NCBI GenBank assembly: GCA_023388935.1
Contig: JAEWFG010000437.1
Location: 1-39,372 of the forward strand
Source: Pseudomonadota bacterium
Lineage (GTDB): Bacteria > Pseudomonadota > Alphaproteobacteria > Rhizobiales > Xanthobacteraceae
Direction: 5' to 3'
Length of the DNA: 39,372 nt
In this document: positions 32,481-39,279 of the stretch, one piece after another
How positions within the stretch are numbered: position 1 is the stretch's first letter
Layout of the letters: each line of letters opens with the position of its first letter
Notes under the pieces: generated by a model
What the model was told of the DNA's origin: nothing
What the model saw: the letters and a program-made list of their open reading frames with translations, nothing else
Database searches by the model: none
Made by a program: the position numbers and the translations under genes

Positions 32481-32538
32481 TCTCTCAAAGCTGGCGCGCG
32501 GTCTTTGATCGCGCGCCGAGCGAGGGGCGCGCCGTGTC

Positions 32539-33144
32539 ATGCGACTCTTTGTTGGGCTCGGTAATCCCGGCGCGAAATACGCACGTAACCGGCACAATAT
32601 CGGCTTCATGGCCGTCGACGAGATTGCACGGCGTCATGGTTTCTCGCCATGGCGCCGTCGCTTTCAGGGCGAGACTTCGGAGGGCACGCTCGGCACCGAG
32701 CGTGTGATCCTGCTCAAGCCCACGACCTACATGAACGACTCCGGGCGCAGCGTTCAGGAGGCGGCAAGCTTCTTCAAGATCGCGCCGGGCGACGTCACAG
32801 TGTTCCATGACGAACTCGAACTGCCGCCGGGCAAGGTGCGGGTGAAGATCGGCGGCGGCATCGCCGGTCACAACGGCCTGCGCTCAATCTCGGCGCATAT
32901 CGGCAATGACTACCGCCGGGTCCGGCTCGGCATCGGCCATCCCGGCGTCAAGGAACTGGTGCACGGCCACGTGCTGTCGGACTTCGCCAAGGCCGACAAC
33001 GAATGGGTGGCGACGCTCTGCGAGGCGGTTGCCGAGCACGCCGCACTGCTTGCCAAAGGAACGGACGCAACCTTCGCCAACAGGGTGCATCTCGCGATGC
33101 AGGCGAAGGGATTTTTGACCAAGGACGAGAACGGCAAAGAATAG
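32539..33144 (+). CDS. pth: Peptidyl-tRNA hydrolase
   Basis: Recycles peptidyl-tRNA released by stalled ribosomes. The 201-residue enzyme begins MRLFVGLGNPGAKYARNRHN, containing the tRNA/substrate Asn 9 and catalytic His 19. LLKPTTYMNDSG, VFHDELELPPGKVRVKIGGG (catalytic Asp) and GHNGLRSI follow. The order rplY-pth-ychF is widely conserved among alphaproteobacteria; the gap to rplY is 58 bp, so the two are likely co-transcribed. Confidence 0.97.
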   Translation: MRLFVGLGNPGAKYARNRHNIGFMAVDEIARRHGFSPWRRRFQGETSEGTLGTERVILLKPTTYMNDSGRSVQEAASFFKIAPGDVTVFHDELELPPGKVRVKIGGGIAGHNGLRSISAHIGNDYRRVRLGIGHPGVKELVHGHVLSDFAKADNEWVATLCEAVAEHAALLAKGTDATFANRVHLAMQAKGFLTKDENGKE

Positions 33145-33159
33145 GGGCGCCGTTTTCTC

Positions 33160-33274
33160 CGTCATGCCCGGGCAGAAGCGCGAAGCGCGTCTTCGCGCTA
33201 GATGTCCCGGGCATCCACGATCTTCGTTCCGCGCGTTAAGGCGTGGATGGCCGGGTCAAGCCCGGCCATGACGA
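33160..33274. repeat. Intergenic palindromic repeat between pth and ychF
   Basis: CGTCATGCCCGGGC (33160) is partly complementary to GCCCGGCCATGACG (to 33274), with GATGTCCCGGGCATCCACG and CGTGGATGGCCGGG inside. It is the same family as 12384-12469. Confidence 0.75.
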
Positions 33275-33293
33275 ATACGGATAGAGGACCACC

Positions 33294-34391
33294 ATGGGAT
33301 TCAAATGCGGGATTGTCGGGTTGCCCAATGTCGGCAAGTCGACCTTGTTCAATGCGCTGACCGAGACGGCCGCGGCGCAAGCCGCGAACTATCCATTCTG
33401 CACGATCGAGCCGAATGTCGGCGAGGTCGCCGTGCCCGATCCGCGGCTCGACAAGCTCGCGGCGATCGCCAAGTCGGCGCAGATCATTCCGACCCGGCTC
33501 ACCTTCGTCGACATCGCGGGCCTCGTGCGCGGCGCCTCCAAGGGTGAAGGTCTCGGCAACCAGTTCCTCGCCAACATCCGCGAGGTCGATGCGATCGCCC
33601 ATGTCGTGCGCTGCTTCGAAGACTCCGACATCACCCATGTCGAGGGCAAGATCGCCCCGCTTGCCGACATCGAGACCATCGAGACCGAGCTGATGCTCGC
33701 CGACCTCGACAGCCTCGAGAAGCGCGTCGACAACCTCTCCAAGAAGGCCAAGGGCAACGACAAGGACGCCAAGGAGCAGCTCGACCTCGTCAATCGTACG
33801 CTAGTGCTGCTCCGCGAGGGCAAGCCTGCACGTCTCGTCGAGCGCAAGGCCGAGGAGGAGCGCGCCTTCGGGATGCTCGGCCTGCTGTCGTCGAAGCCGG
33901 TGCTCTATGTCTGCAACGTCGAGGAAGGCTCGGCCGCGACCGGCAACGCTTTCTCGAAGGCGGTGCAGGAGCAGGCTGCCAAGGAGGGCGCCGTCGCCGT
34001 CGTCATCTCCGCCAAGATCGAATCCGAGATCGCGACCATTTCACGGGAAGAACGCGCCGACTTCCTGGAGACGCTGGGGCTGGAGGAAGCCGGCCTCGAT
34101 CGCCTGATCCGCGCCGGCTACACGCTGCTCGACCTCATCACCTATTTCACGGTGGGCCCGAAGGAAGCGCGCGCCTGGACCATCTATCGCGGCACCAAGG
34201 CGCCGGGAGCGGCCGGCGTGATCCACACCGATTTCGAGAAAGGCTTCATCCGCGCCGAGACCATTGCGTATGAGGATTATGTTGCGCTGGGCGGCGAAGC
34301 CGGCGCCCGCGATGCCGGCAAGCTCCGCCTCGAAGGCAAGGAATACGTCGTCGCCGACGGCGACGTAATGCATTTCCGGTTCAATACGTAA
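33294..34391 (+). CDS. ychF: Redox-regulated ATPase YchF (Obg family)
   Basis: A 365-residue P-loop protein of the YchF/OLA1 group, which prefers ATP and associates with ribosomes and stress responses. G1 is GIVGLPNVGKST, G2/G3 are YPFCTIEPNVGEV and FVDIAGLVRGASKGEGLGN, and the usual NKxD is replaced by the YchF form (YVCNVEEG). A coiled-coil insertion (about 130-195) and a C-terminal TGS domain (ITYFTVGPKEARAWTIYRGT, IHTDFEKGFIRAE) complete it. The accessory insertion begins right after its stop. Confidence 0.97.
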   Translation: MGFKCGIVGLPNVGKSTLFNALTETAAAQAANYPFCTIEPNVGEVAVPDPRLDKLAAIAKSAQIIPTRLTFVDIAGLVRGASKGEGLGNQFLANIREVDAIAHVVRCFEDSDITHVEGKIAPLADIETIETELMLADLDSLEKRVDNLSKKAKGNDKDAKEQLDLVNRTLVLLREGKPARLVERKAEEERAFGMLGLLSSKPVLYVCNVEEGSAATGNAFSKAVQEQAAKEGAVAVVISAKIESEIATISREERADFLETLGLEEAGLDRLIRAGYTLLDLITYFTVGPKEARAWTIYRGTKAPGAAGVIHTDFEKGFIRAETIAYEDYVALGGEAGARDAGKLRLEGKEYVVADGDVMHFRFNT

Positions 34392-34404
34392 GAGTTGAGA
34401 GTTC

Positions 34405-34584
34405 GTGCAGGCGAAGGCCGAGGGCAAGTACAAGGGCAGGCCGGAAGACACCGAGCGCAACGCCAAGATCGCCGCGATGCTCGATGCCAAGCAGTCGTGG
34501 AGCACGATCCAATCATTCACGGGATGCAGCCGAGCGACGATCTTGAAGATCAAGAAGCGCGGGGAGAGCGCGGCGGCGTCATAG
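34405..34584 (+). pseudogene. C-terminal remnant of a serine recombinase (resolvase/invertase)
   Basis: Only the DNA-binding tail of a Pin/resolvase-type protein survives: AKAEGKYKGRPEDTERNAKI, then IAAMLDAKQSWSTIQSFTGC and SRATILKIKKR, the expected hinge plus helix-turn-helix. The catalytic serine domain is absent; an in-frame TGA lies just before the GTG at 34405. It begins 13 bases after the ychF stop, which marks this as a scar of a mobile element. It might still be translated as a 59-residue DNA-binding peptide. Confidence 0.75.
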
Positions 34585-34802
34585 CCGCTCTGGACCCGCG
34601 CCACGAGGTGCGGAACCTGCTCCCCTGGCAGGGGAGCCCGTACTACCCCGGGGGGGGGCTAGTTCCCGGCCCGGCCTTGATTAAATCTAACCCCACACTC
34701 TCGCCTCCCTGCGAATAATTTCCTAAAAAATTTTTGGGAAAAATATCTAGCGGAGATTGTTGGCGGTAGAGATGTGGCCATCTGGGGTGGGGTACGGCGC
34801 TA
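34585..34802. other. Non-coding space in the accessory region
   Basis: No gene is seen. It contains a run of nine G after four C (34656-34668) and an AT-rich stretch (34715-34755, around CTAAAAAATTTTTGGGAAAAATA). The AT-rich part probably includes the promoter of the glycosyltransferase gene. Confidence 0.4.
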
Positions 34803-35603
34803 ATGCCGATGGGAATGATGAGGTTGCTCGCTACGATCAGCGCCGTGGCGATCCAGCACTTTGGCAATGTCTTGAAGCTGTTCTTCCATGCCGACTTCGC
34901 GCTGCGGCCGGGCAAGCGCTACACCATCCCGGCGAAGTCCCCGCCGATGTGGCGCGCGTCCAGCGCGAAGAGAATTCCGCGCATCTTCTGGCAGACTGGC
35001 AAGACGGCCGAGGTCACTTTGCCGGTCTACGCCAACTATCTCTTCAACCGGCTGATGACGCCGACATTCGAGCATCGTTTCCATGACGATGAAGCGTGCG
35101 ACGCCTTCGTCCGGACGAACTATCCCGGCGAGGTTAGCGATAGCTTCTTTCTGCTCCAGATCGGGGCGGCGAGGGCCGACTTCTGGCGTATCCTCGTCAT
35201 CCTCAAGGAAGGCGGCATCTACCTCGATCTGGACGCGGCGTTCTCGTGGCCTCCGGAGTTGTTTCTTCGGAAAGACCAGACCGAGCTGTTCGTCCGCGAT
35301 GTCCACGGCATGCTGACCAATTATTGCTTTGCGGCGGAACCCGGCAGTGAGGTCTTCGCCAAGATACGGGATCGCATCGTCGAGAACATCCGAGCCAATA
35401 CATTGACGAGTGTCTACGACATGACGGGGCCTACCGTCGTTGACGACATCGCAGACGCGACCAGCGTTGTGATCGAGCCATACAAGACCATTTGCAAGCA
35501 GGCTCAGTTCACCCGAAAGAAGTTCCAGTATCCCGACTACGAAGGGCATTGGGCGAGGGAGCAGGAGCAGAAGCCCATCGTCAGGGCCAGCGAGGAAGCG
35601 TGA
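34803..35603 (+). CDS. GT32-like (OCH1-type) glycosyltransferase
   Basis: A 266-residue glycosyltransferase with the fold-A pattern of sugar transferases containing a DXD motif. IPRIFWQTGKTAEVTLPVY opens the domain, FHDDEACDAFVRTNYPGE follows, and ILKEGGIYLDLDAAFSWPP carries the nucleotide-sugar/metal-binding DXD (LDLD). MTGPTVVDDI is typical of the C-terminal part. Such enzymes usually act in lipopolysaccharide or capsule synthesis. Several in-frame Met lie in the first six residues, so the exact start is uncertain. The next gene starts within its stop codon (TGATG) but is truncated, indicating this was part of a longer polysaccharide operon. Confidence 0.82.
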   Translation: MPMGMMRLLATISAVAIQHFGNVLKLFFHADFALRPGKRYTIPAKSPPMWRASSAKRIPRIFWQTGKTAEVTLPVYANYLFNRLMTPTFEHRFHDDEACDAFVRTNYPGEVSDSFFLLQIGAARADFWRILVILKEGGIYLDLDAAFSWPPELFLRKDQTELFVRDVHGMLTNYCFAAEPGSEVFAKIRDRIVENIRANTLTSVYDMTGPTVVDDIADATSVVIEPYKTICKQAQFTRKKFQYPDYEGHWAREQEQKPIVRASEEA

Positions 35604-35680
35604 TGAAGCTCGACGATCTCACGAGCGAGGTTCCCCCTCGAAATGTGCTGGCTGCGCTGCGATGGACAGCGTCTCGCTGA
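35603..35680 (+). pseudogene. 5' end of a truncated gene coupled to the glycosyltransferase
   Basis: ATG at 35603 overlaps the glycosyltransferase stop. The 25 codons (MKLDDLTSEVPPRNVLAALR onward) read well for about 18 residues. They then run into DNA that on the other strand encodes an aminotransferase fragment. I infer the start of a downstream polysaccharide gene cut by a recombination junction near 35655. The product family is not recognisable. Confidence 0.5.
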
Positions 35681-35843
35681 AGAACGTCACAGAATAGAAG
35701 ACATTATCGGGCGGCTCGAACTTCGCCATGATGTCCTTGCGGCCGACGAGCGCCGAGATCAGCATGCCGTTGCCCATGGACTTGCCGAACGTGGCGAGGT
35801 CCGGACTCACGTTCCAATGTTGCGCGCCGGTTGCCGCGAACGG
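35660..35843 (-). pseudogene. Fragment of a class III aminotransferase (HemL-like)
   Basis: The minus strand reads TGAQHWNVSPDLATFGKSMG, then NGMLISALVGRKDIMAKFEP and PDNVFYSVTFFSETLSIAA. This is the PLP-lysine region (FGKSMGNG) of a glutamate-1-semialdehyde aminomutase-like enzyme of the kind found in surface polysaccharide clusters. Both ends are missing: the N-terminal side joins the degenerate gene at 35844 and the C-terminal side joins the truncated gene at 35603. It cannot be functional. Confidence 0.75.
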
Positions 35844-36324
35844 CCGCTGCCATCAGATCGACAGTGACGCGCATTCTCGGACCCAATGCGCTCCCGGCGA
35901 TCTGCCAGAATGCCCTCGAATTCTTCTTTCGGCACGGCCGCATATTTTCGCGCGCGATCCGCGAGGTGCTTGTCGATGCCAGCCTCGGCGAGAGTGGGCG
36001 CGGAAACCGGGTCCGCATTCGACCCGGTTTTGACGGGGCGTCCGCCGACAGACAACCCCACCGTTTCTTTCTGCGCCTGCATCAGCTCGCCGATGCGCCG
36101 TTCGGCTCAGAACCGAATGTCCGACGCATCGATCTCAAGCTGCTTGTTCTTGGCTTGGCGCGCGTAGGCCCGCATCGCCTCTGCTTTATCCAGCCAGTCC
36201 CTCAGCTCATCGACCGTGCGGGCGTCTGCAACGGCTCGACGCGCTTATGCAAGTCGCGCTCTCGCTCGGCGGCCATGAGCTTCGCGACCTCGGCTTTTTC
36301 GTGCGCGGTCGAATCCTCGGTCAT
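35844..36324 (-). pseudogene. Degenerate phage/plasmid-type gene with frameshifts and an internal stop
   Basis: From ATG 36324 the protein reads MTEDSTAHEKAEVAKLMAAE, then needs a frame change near 36230 to continue ARTVDELRDWLDKAEAMRAY and ARQAKNKQLEIDASDIRF. A TGA at 36107-36109 interrupts it before AERRIGELMQAQKETVGL. It then continues PTLAEAGIDKHLADRARKYA and EEFEGILADRRERI. A second frame change is needed near 35870. The blocks are typical of helical proteins in alphaproteobacterial phages and integrative elements, often near ParB-like or methyltransferase domains. It starts three bases after the stop of the 97-residue gene, so the two formed an operon. Confidence 0.6.
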
Positions 36325-36327
36325 GCG

Positions 36328-36621
36328 TCACCGCCCCGAGTTGACGATCGTCTGAAGCGGCTTGGGCAGGTGCATGTAGTAAAATTTCATCTGCCCACTG
36401 TCACTCTTGACGTTGCCCGCGTGGTTGCCCTTCTCCGAGCAGAACAAGTGATAGAGCGATTTTGGCTCGCCGAGACTGAATGACCACACACCATCGTCTC
36501 TCTGCCGCCACGCTAAGTTAGCCTTGAACGCCTCTACTCCGACAATCTCGCCAGTGCACGTCTTGCCCCTCGCGTAAACGTAGGGGCAGGGGATGCGAGT
36601 AGCAGCCCGCGCGGCATTCAT
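36328..36621 (-). CDS. Hypothetical protein of the accessory region
   Basis: Unrecognised. From ATG 36621 it is 97 residues, with CPYVYARGKTCTGEIVGVEA, FKANLAWRQRDDGVWSFSLG and LFCSEKGNHAG visible, including three Cys that might bind a metal or form disulfides. The frame stays open upstream and codes sensibly (DLTAGQRAAITKAALVVAQP). GGAGGAGG sits about ten bases before an in-frame ACG at 36711, so the original start may have been a mutated ATG there. Two palindromes lie further upstream. Confidence 0.55.
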   Translation of the reverse strand: MNAARAATRIPCPYVYARGKTCTGEIVGVEAFKANLAWRQRDDGVWSFSLGEPKSLYHLFCSEKGNHAGNVKSDSGQMKFYYMHLPKPLQTIVNSGR

Positions 36622-36741
36622 GGCAGCAGCTTTTTCCGCAGCCGGTTGAGCGACTACAAGGGCCGCCTTTGTGATAGCGGCGCGTTGTCCGGCCGTTAAA
36701 TCTTTGTCCGTCCTGTTCGCCTGCCTCCTCCAAAGGATTTT

Positions 36742-36757
36742 GTTTGTTAAGACAAAC
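36742..36757. promoter_or_regulatory. Palindrome GTTTGT-N4-ACAAAC
   Basis: A perfect 6-bp inverted repeat with TAAG between the arms, close upstream of the ribosome-binding site that would serve the extended form of the gene at 36328. It is a candidate repressor operator; the regulator is unknown. Confidence 0.4.
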
Positions 36758-36806
36758 TGACGGTGACAGCGACCGTTGCGCGCGCCAAGGCAAATATTTT
36801 TGAGCT

Positions 36807-36825
36807 ATTCTCGGGCTGCGAGAAT
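36807..36825. promoter_or_regulatory. Palindrome ATTCTCG-N5-CGAGAAT
   Basis: A perfect 7-bp inverted repeat. On the plus strand it is followed by TTTTC, so it could be a terminator; on the minus strand it lies upstream of the accessory gene and could be an operator. The sequence alone does not decide. Confidence 0.4.
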
Positions 36826-37126
36826 TTTTCCTATTGCCAGCACTTAGAGTTATGCCATCGGCACGGGTAGGGGTGATGCGTCTGATCGGGCGAGGCATTT
36901 TCCCGCCAAGAATGCCCGCGCCAGGACCGTGTCAAATCGTCCATTCCCGGTATGCCGGAGCGGCGCTGAGCCACTGCCGGTCGTGGGTGTGGACAAGAGG
37001 CCGTTGGCCTTGGCTCGCATTTCTTCGGGGCGCATTAGGGGAGGATGCCGCAGTCGGCTCGGTGACGCATTCGCTTAGGGCAAATCAGGCCAGCCCATGG
37101 TAGCGCCTCCAGATGCGTGCGGCTAC
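36826..37126. other. Accessory-region spacer without a convincing gene
   Basis: Open frames exist on both strands (plus 36834-37103, minus 36850-37035), but neither has a ribosome site, known motifs or convincing composition. The minus frame begins MRPEEMRAKANGLLS and might be a relic of a longer protein. I see no tRNA, att site or insertion-sequence end here. Confidence 0.35.
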
Positions 37127-37432
37127 CTATTGGCGGTTTGGCGAATTCGAGAGCTTCTCCCGCATCGAGCCGAGGTGTTCATTGATGCGGAATGTGATGA
37201 GCACGAATTCACAGACGATCCGGGCGAACAGGATCGCGACCACAACGCCGACAAGGCTTACCAGAATGGCGATGAAGCCGCCGAAGGGACTGATGGCCAT
37301 CATGGTCAATCCGGAGAGGATTCCTGACAGTCCCAAAAGGACGAACAGCGCCACTACCACGACATAGAACAGCTTGATGATCAGGGGGGTGATGAACTGA
37401 TCCCAGCGGAAGAGGTCCCGGTAATCAAACAT
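37127..37432 (-). CDS. DUF4282 membrane protein
   Basis: A 101-residue protein with two transmembrane helices (KLFYVVVVALFVLLGLSGIL and GGFIAILVSLVGVVVAILFA) and a short cytosolic C-terminus. The start MFDYRDLFRWDQFITPLIIK matches the DUF4282 pattern. Function unknown. ATG 37432 overlaps the stop of a short upstream frame (TGATG); a GTG one codon earlier is possible. It sits at the right edge of the accessory region and is transcribed away from the maoC genes. Confidence 0.8.
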   Translation of the reverse strand: MFDYRDLFRWDQFITPLIIKLFYVVVVALFVLLGLSGILSGLTMMAISPFGGFIAILVSLVGVVVAILFARIVCEFVLITFRINEHLGSMREKLSNSPNRQ

Positions 37433-37551
37433 CACCGTCCCCCTACGCTGCGGCTTTGAAACGCCCCAATAGAATCAGGTCGTTCGCGAATTTCGGTCCA
37501 GGCGGGTTTGATGAAGCGGTCCCACTGAAACAGGTCGCTGAATGAAAACAT
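37432..37551 (-). CDS. 39-residue truncated DUF4282 paralogue, coupled to the full gene
   Basis: MFSFSDLFQWDRFIKPAWTE parallels MFDYRDLFRWDQFITPLIIK of the next gene: identical or similar at 12-13 of the first 16 positions. After residue 17 it diverges to a hydrophilic end (SIGAFQSRSVGGR) with no membrane helix. Its TGA overlaps the next ATG, so ribosomes could re-initiate on the full-length gene. It may be a decayed tandem duplicate or a short leader peptide. Confidence 0.5.
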   Translation of the reverse strand: MFSFSDLFQWDRFIKPAWTEIRERPDSIGAFQSRSVGGR

Positions 37552-37704
37552 CGCTCTCCCCAGGGCAAATCGGGCCTCGACCCTCGGTTGATCCGACTCA
37601 GGCCGAGGCACCCGCATCGAATGTAGCACGAGCCATGCGGGCCGGCGGGTTGAGATTGCCGCAAAGTGCGGCCACAATCTGTCATTTCCGCTAGCAATCC
37701 CAAG

Positions 37705-38157
37705 ATGACCCTGACCTTCGAAGACTTCCCGGCCGGCCGGTTCGGAACGTTCGGCCCGCGCCATGTCACCCGCGACGAGATCCTGGCTTTCGCCGCCGAG
37801 TTCGATCCGCAACCGATGCACCTCGACGAGGAGGCGGCCAGCAAAAGCATGCTGCACGGCCTGTCCGGCTCGGGCTGGCACCTCTGCTCGCTGATGATGC
37901 GGATGATGGCCGACGGCTTCATCACCCGCGCCGCCTCGCTCGGTTCGCCCGGCGTCGACGAGGTGCGCTGGCTGTCTCCGTTAAGGCCTGGTGACGACCT
38001 CATGCTCGACGTCGACGTCGTGGAGGCGCGCACCTCGAAGAGCCGGCCGGAGCTCGGCATCGTCAAGTTCAAATGCACCGTGCGCAACGCGACAGGGCAG
38101 GCGCTGTGCGAGATGACCTCGCCGATCCTGATCAAGCGGAGCGAGGGGGCGGTCTGA
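37705..38157 (+). CDS. MaoC-like (R)-hydratase, first of a pair
   Basis: A 150-residue hotdog-fold protein of the MaoC/R-specific enoyl-CoA hydratase family. The hydratase motif is AAEFDPQPMHLDEEAA with the Asp 34/His 39 catalytic pair, followed by GLSGSGWHLCSLMMRMM. VRWLSPLRPGDDL is the usual downstream block. The start is taken at ATG 37705; a GTG at 37666 is possible. It overlaps the next gene by TGATG. The two similar proteins may form a heterodimer; the acyl-CoA substrate is unknown. Confidence 0.88.
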   Translation: MTLTFEDFPAGRFGTFGPRHVTRDEILAFAAEFDPQPMHLDEEAASKSMLHGLSGSGWHLCSLMMRMMADGFITRAASLGSPGVDEVRWLSPLRPGDDLMLDVDVVEARTSKSRPELGIVKFKCTVRNATGQALCEMTSPILIKRSEGAV

Positions 38158-38636
38158 TGCGGTTCTTCGAAGAGATCGAGATCGGCCATCGCCGCGAGAT
38201 CGGCGCTTATACGTTCACTGCGGACTCCATCAAGACATTCGCCGCGAAATTCGATCCGCAACGTTTTCACCTCGACGAAGAGGAAGGCAAGAACTCGCTG
38301 TTCGGCGGGCTCGCCGCCTCCGGCTGGCATGTCGGCTCGGCCTGCATGAGCCTTCTTGTCGCGGACGGCCAGCGCCTGGCGCGTGAGGCCGCTTCGCGCG
38401 GCGAGGAAGTCGCGGTGTGGGGCCCGTCACCGGGTTTTCGCGACCTGCGCTGGATCAGGCCGGTGCTCGCCGGCGACACCGTCGCTTACGTCAATGTCAT
38501 CATCGACAAGCGCGTCTCCGGCTCGCGCCCCGGCTGGGGCATCCTGACGGCCCGTACCAGCGGCGCCAACCAGCGCGGCGAGGAGGTCTACTCCATCACC
38601 GCAACCGCCTTCGTGCCGATGCGGAAGGTCGATTAG
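38157..38636 (+). CDS. MaoC-like (R)-hydratase, second of a pair
   Basis: A 159-residue paralogue of the preceding protein. It has FAAKFDPQRFHLDEEEG with Asp 33/His 38, GLAASGWHVGSACMSLL and LRWIRPVLAGDTV. ATG 38157 overlaps the previous stop (TGATG), so the pair is translationally coupled. Both members keep the catalytic dyad, unlike eukaryotic-type tandem hydratases where one half often loses it. Confidence 0.88.
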   Translation: MRFFEEIEIGHRREIGAYTFTADSIKTFAAKFDPQRFHLDEEEGKNSLFGGLAASGWHVGSACMSLLVADGQRLAREAASRGEEVAVWGPSPGFRDLRWIRPVLAGDTVAYVNVIIDKRVSGSRPGWGILTARTSGANQRGEEVYSITATAFVPMRKVD

Positions 38637-38834
38637 ATCAGTTCCAGGTTGAACAGCCCAATGAGTGCGCGAGTGTTGCCCGCGCGCTATGGACGCGATT
38701 CAGGGCGCCTGCCATAAGCCTGCTCAACATGGTTACCGCGAAGCAGTTGGCGGAACCATCGAGTTGCTAACCAATTATGAACCTGTCGCTGCCTATTTGA
38801 AACGAATTGGGCAGGATACAGGGGAACGAGGACT

Positions 38835-38981
38835 ATGGCAGATCGTGGCGCACTCAAGCTGGTCGGATTTATCTTCGCGACCGCCACGCTGGCAGTGATG
38901 CTGGTCGCCGGGATGGTGGTGAAGGGCTATGCCGATGGCGCCTACACCCTGGAAGCCTCGGCAATCGACGCGAGCCGTTAA
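38835..38981 (+). CDS. 48-residue single-pass membrane protein
   Basis: A short gene with a strong ribosome site (GGGGAACGAGG) before ATG 38835. The protein MADRGALKLVGFIFATATLA continues with a hydrophobic helix to about residue 30, then KGYADGAYTLEASAIDASR. It has one transmembrane helix and a small C-terminal tail. No family is recognised. Good codon structure and the ribosome site support a real gene. It stands alone, 198 bp after the maoC pair. Confidence 0.65.
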   Translation: MADRGALKLVGFIFATATLAVMLVAGMVVKGYADGAYTLEASAIDASR

Positions 38982-38998
38982 GGGCCCGTTAACTTTTT

Positions 38999-39017
38999 CG
39001 GGCCGGCATTCGGCCCG
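38999..39017. terminator. Hairpin between two convergent small genes
   Basis: CGGGCCG (38999-39005) pairs with CGGCCCG (39011-39017) around a 5-base loop. It lies between stops at 38981 and 39021. There is no T-run after it on either strand, so termination efficiency is uncertain. GTTAA-N7-TTAAC (38977-38993) is a second, overlapping symmetry. Confidence 0.4.
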
Positions 39018-39020
39018 GCT

Positions 39021-39158
39021 TCAGCGGCTATAGACGAACGCCAGCACTGCGATCGCAACGGCCAGCAATCCCACAAAGCGCAGCATGATCGTGCCGAACT
39101 GGTTCGGCGCGGGCCGCAGCGGAATCGGGTCGGTATTGTTGGGCCGAATGCTTTCCAT
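39021..39158 (-). CDS. Small hypothetical membrane protein
   Basis: From ATG 39158 the protein is 45 residues: MESIRPNNTDPIPLRPAPNQ, then FGTIMLRFVGLLAVAIAVLA and FVYSR, one C-terminal transmembrane helix with a Pro-rich N-terminus. GGGGAC lies upstream of this ATG. In-frame starts at 39206 and 39242 would give 61 or 73 residues with poorer ribosome sites. It has no recognisable family and is convergent with the 48-residue membrane protein. Confidence 0.55.
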   Translation of the reverse strand: MESIRPNNTDPIPLRPAPNQFGTIMLRFVGLLAVAIAVLAFVYSR

Positions 39159-39251
39159 CTGAAATGTCCCCGGGCCCGGCCGTTGGCGGCCATGGGCGCT
39201 TGTCATTGGTCGCCGGTAAGGGGCGGAAAGTTCAAACCACACTTTCCGCTG

Positions 39252-39277
39252 TCATGCCCCGCGAAGGCGGGGGATGG
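39252..39277. repeat. Partial intergenic repeat interrupted by an IS end
   Basis: TGTCATGCCCCGCGAAGGCGGGG looks like the left arm of one of the palindromic repeats (compare GTCATGCCCGGGC at 33161). The right arm is missing and transposase-associated sequence begins at once. Confidence 0.45.
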
Positions 39278-39279
39278 AT

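Noticed and set aside
34656..34668. Run of nine G as a phase-variable tract for the glycosyltransferase
   Set aside because: It lies about 135 bp before the gene and outside any reading frame; it might affect a promoter, but nothing supports this, and it may be a sequencing artefact.
36834..37103. Plus-strand 89-codon frame as a gene
   Set aside because: No ribosome site, no motif, and a composition like translated noncoding DNA.
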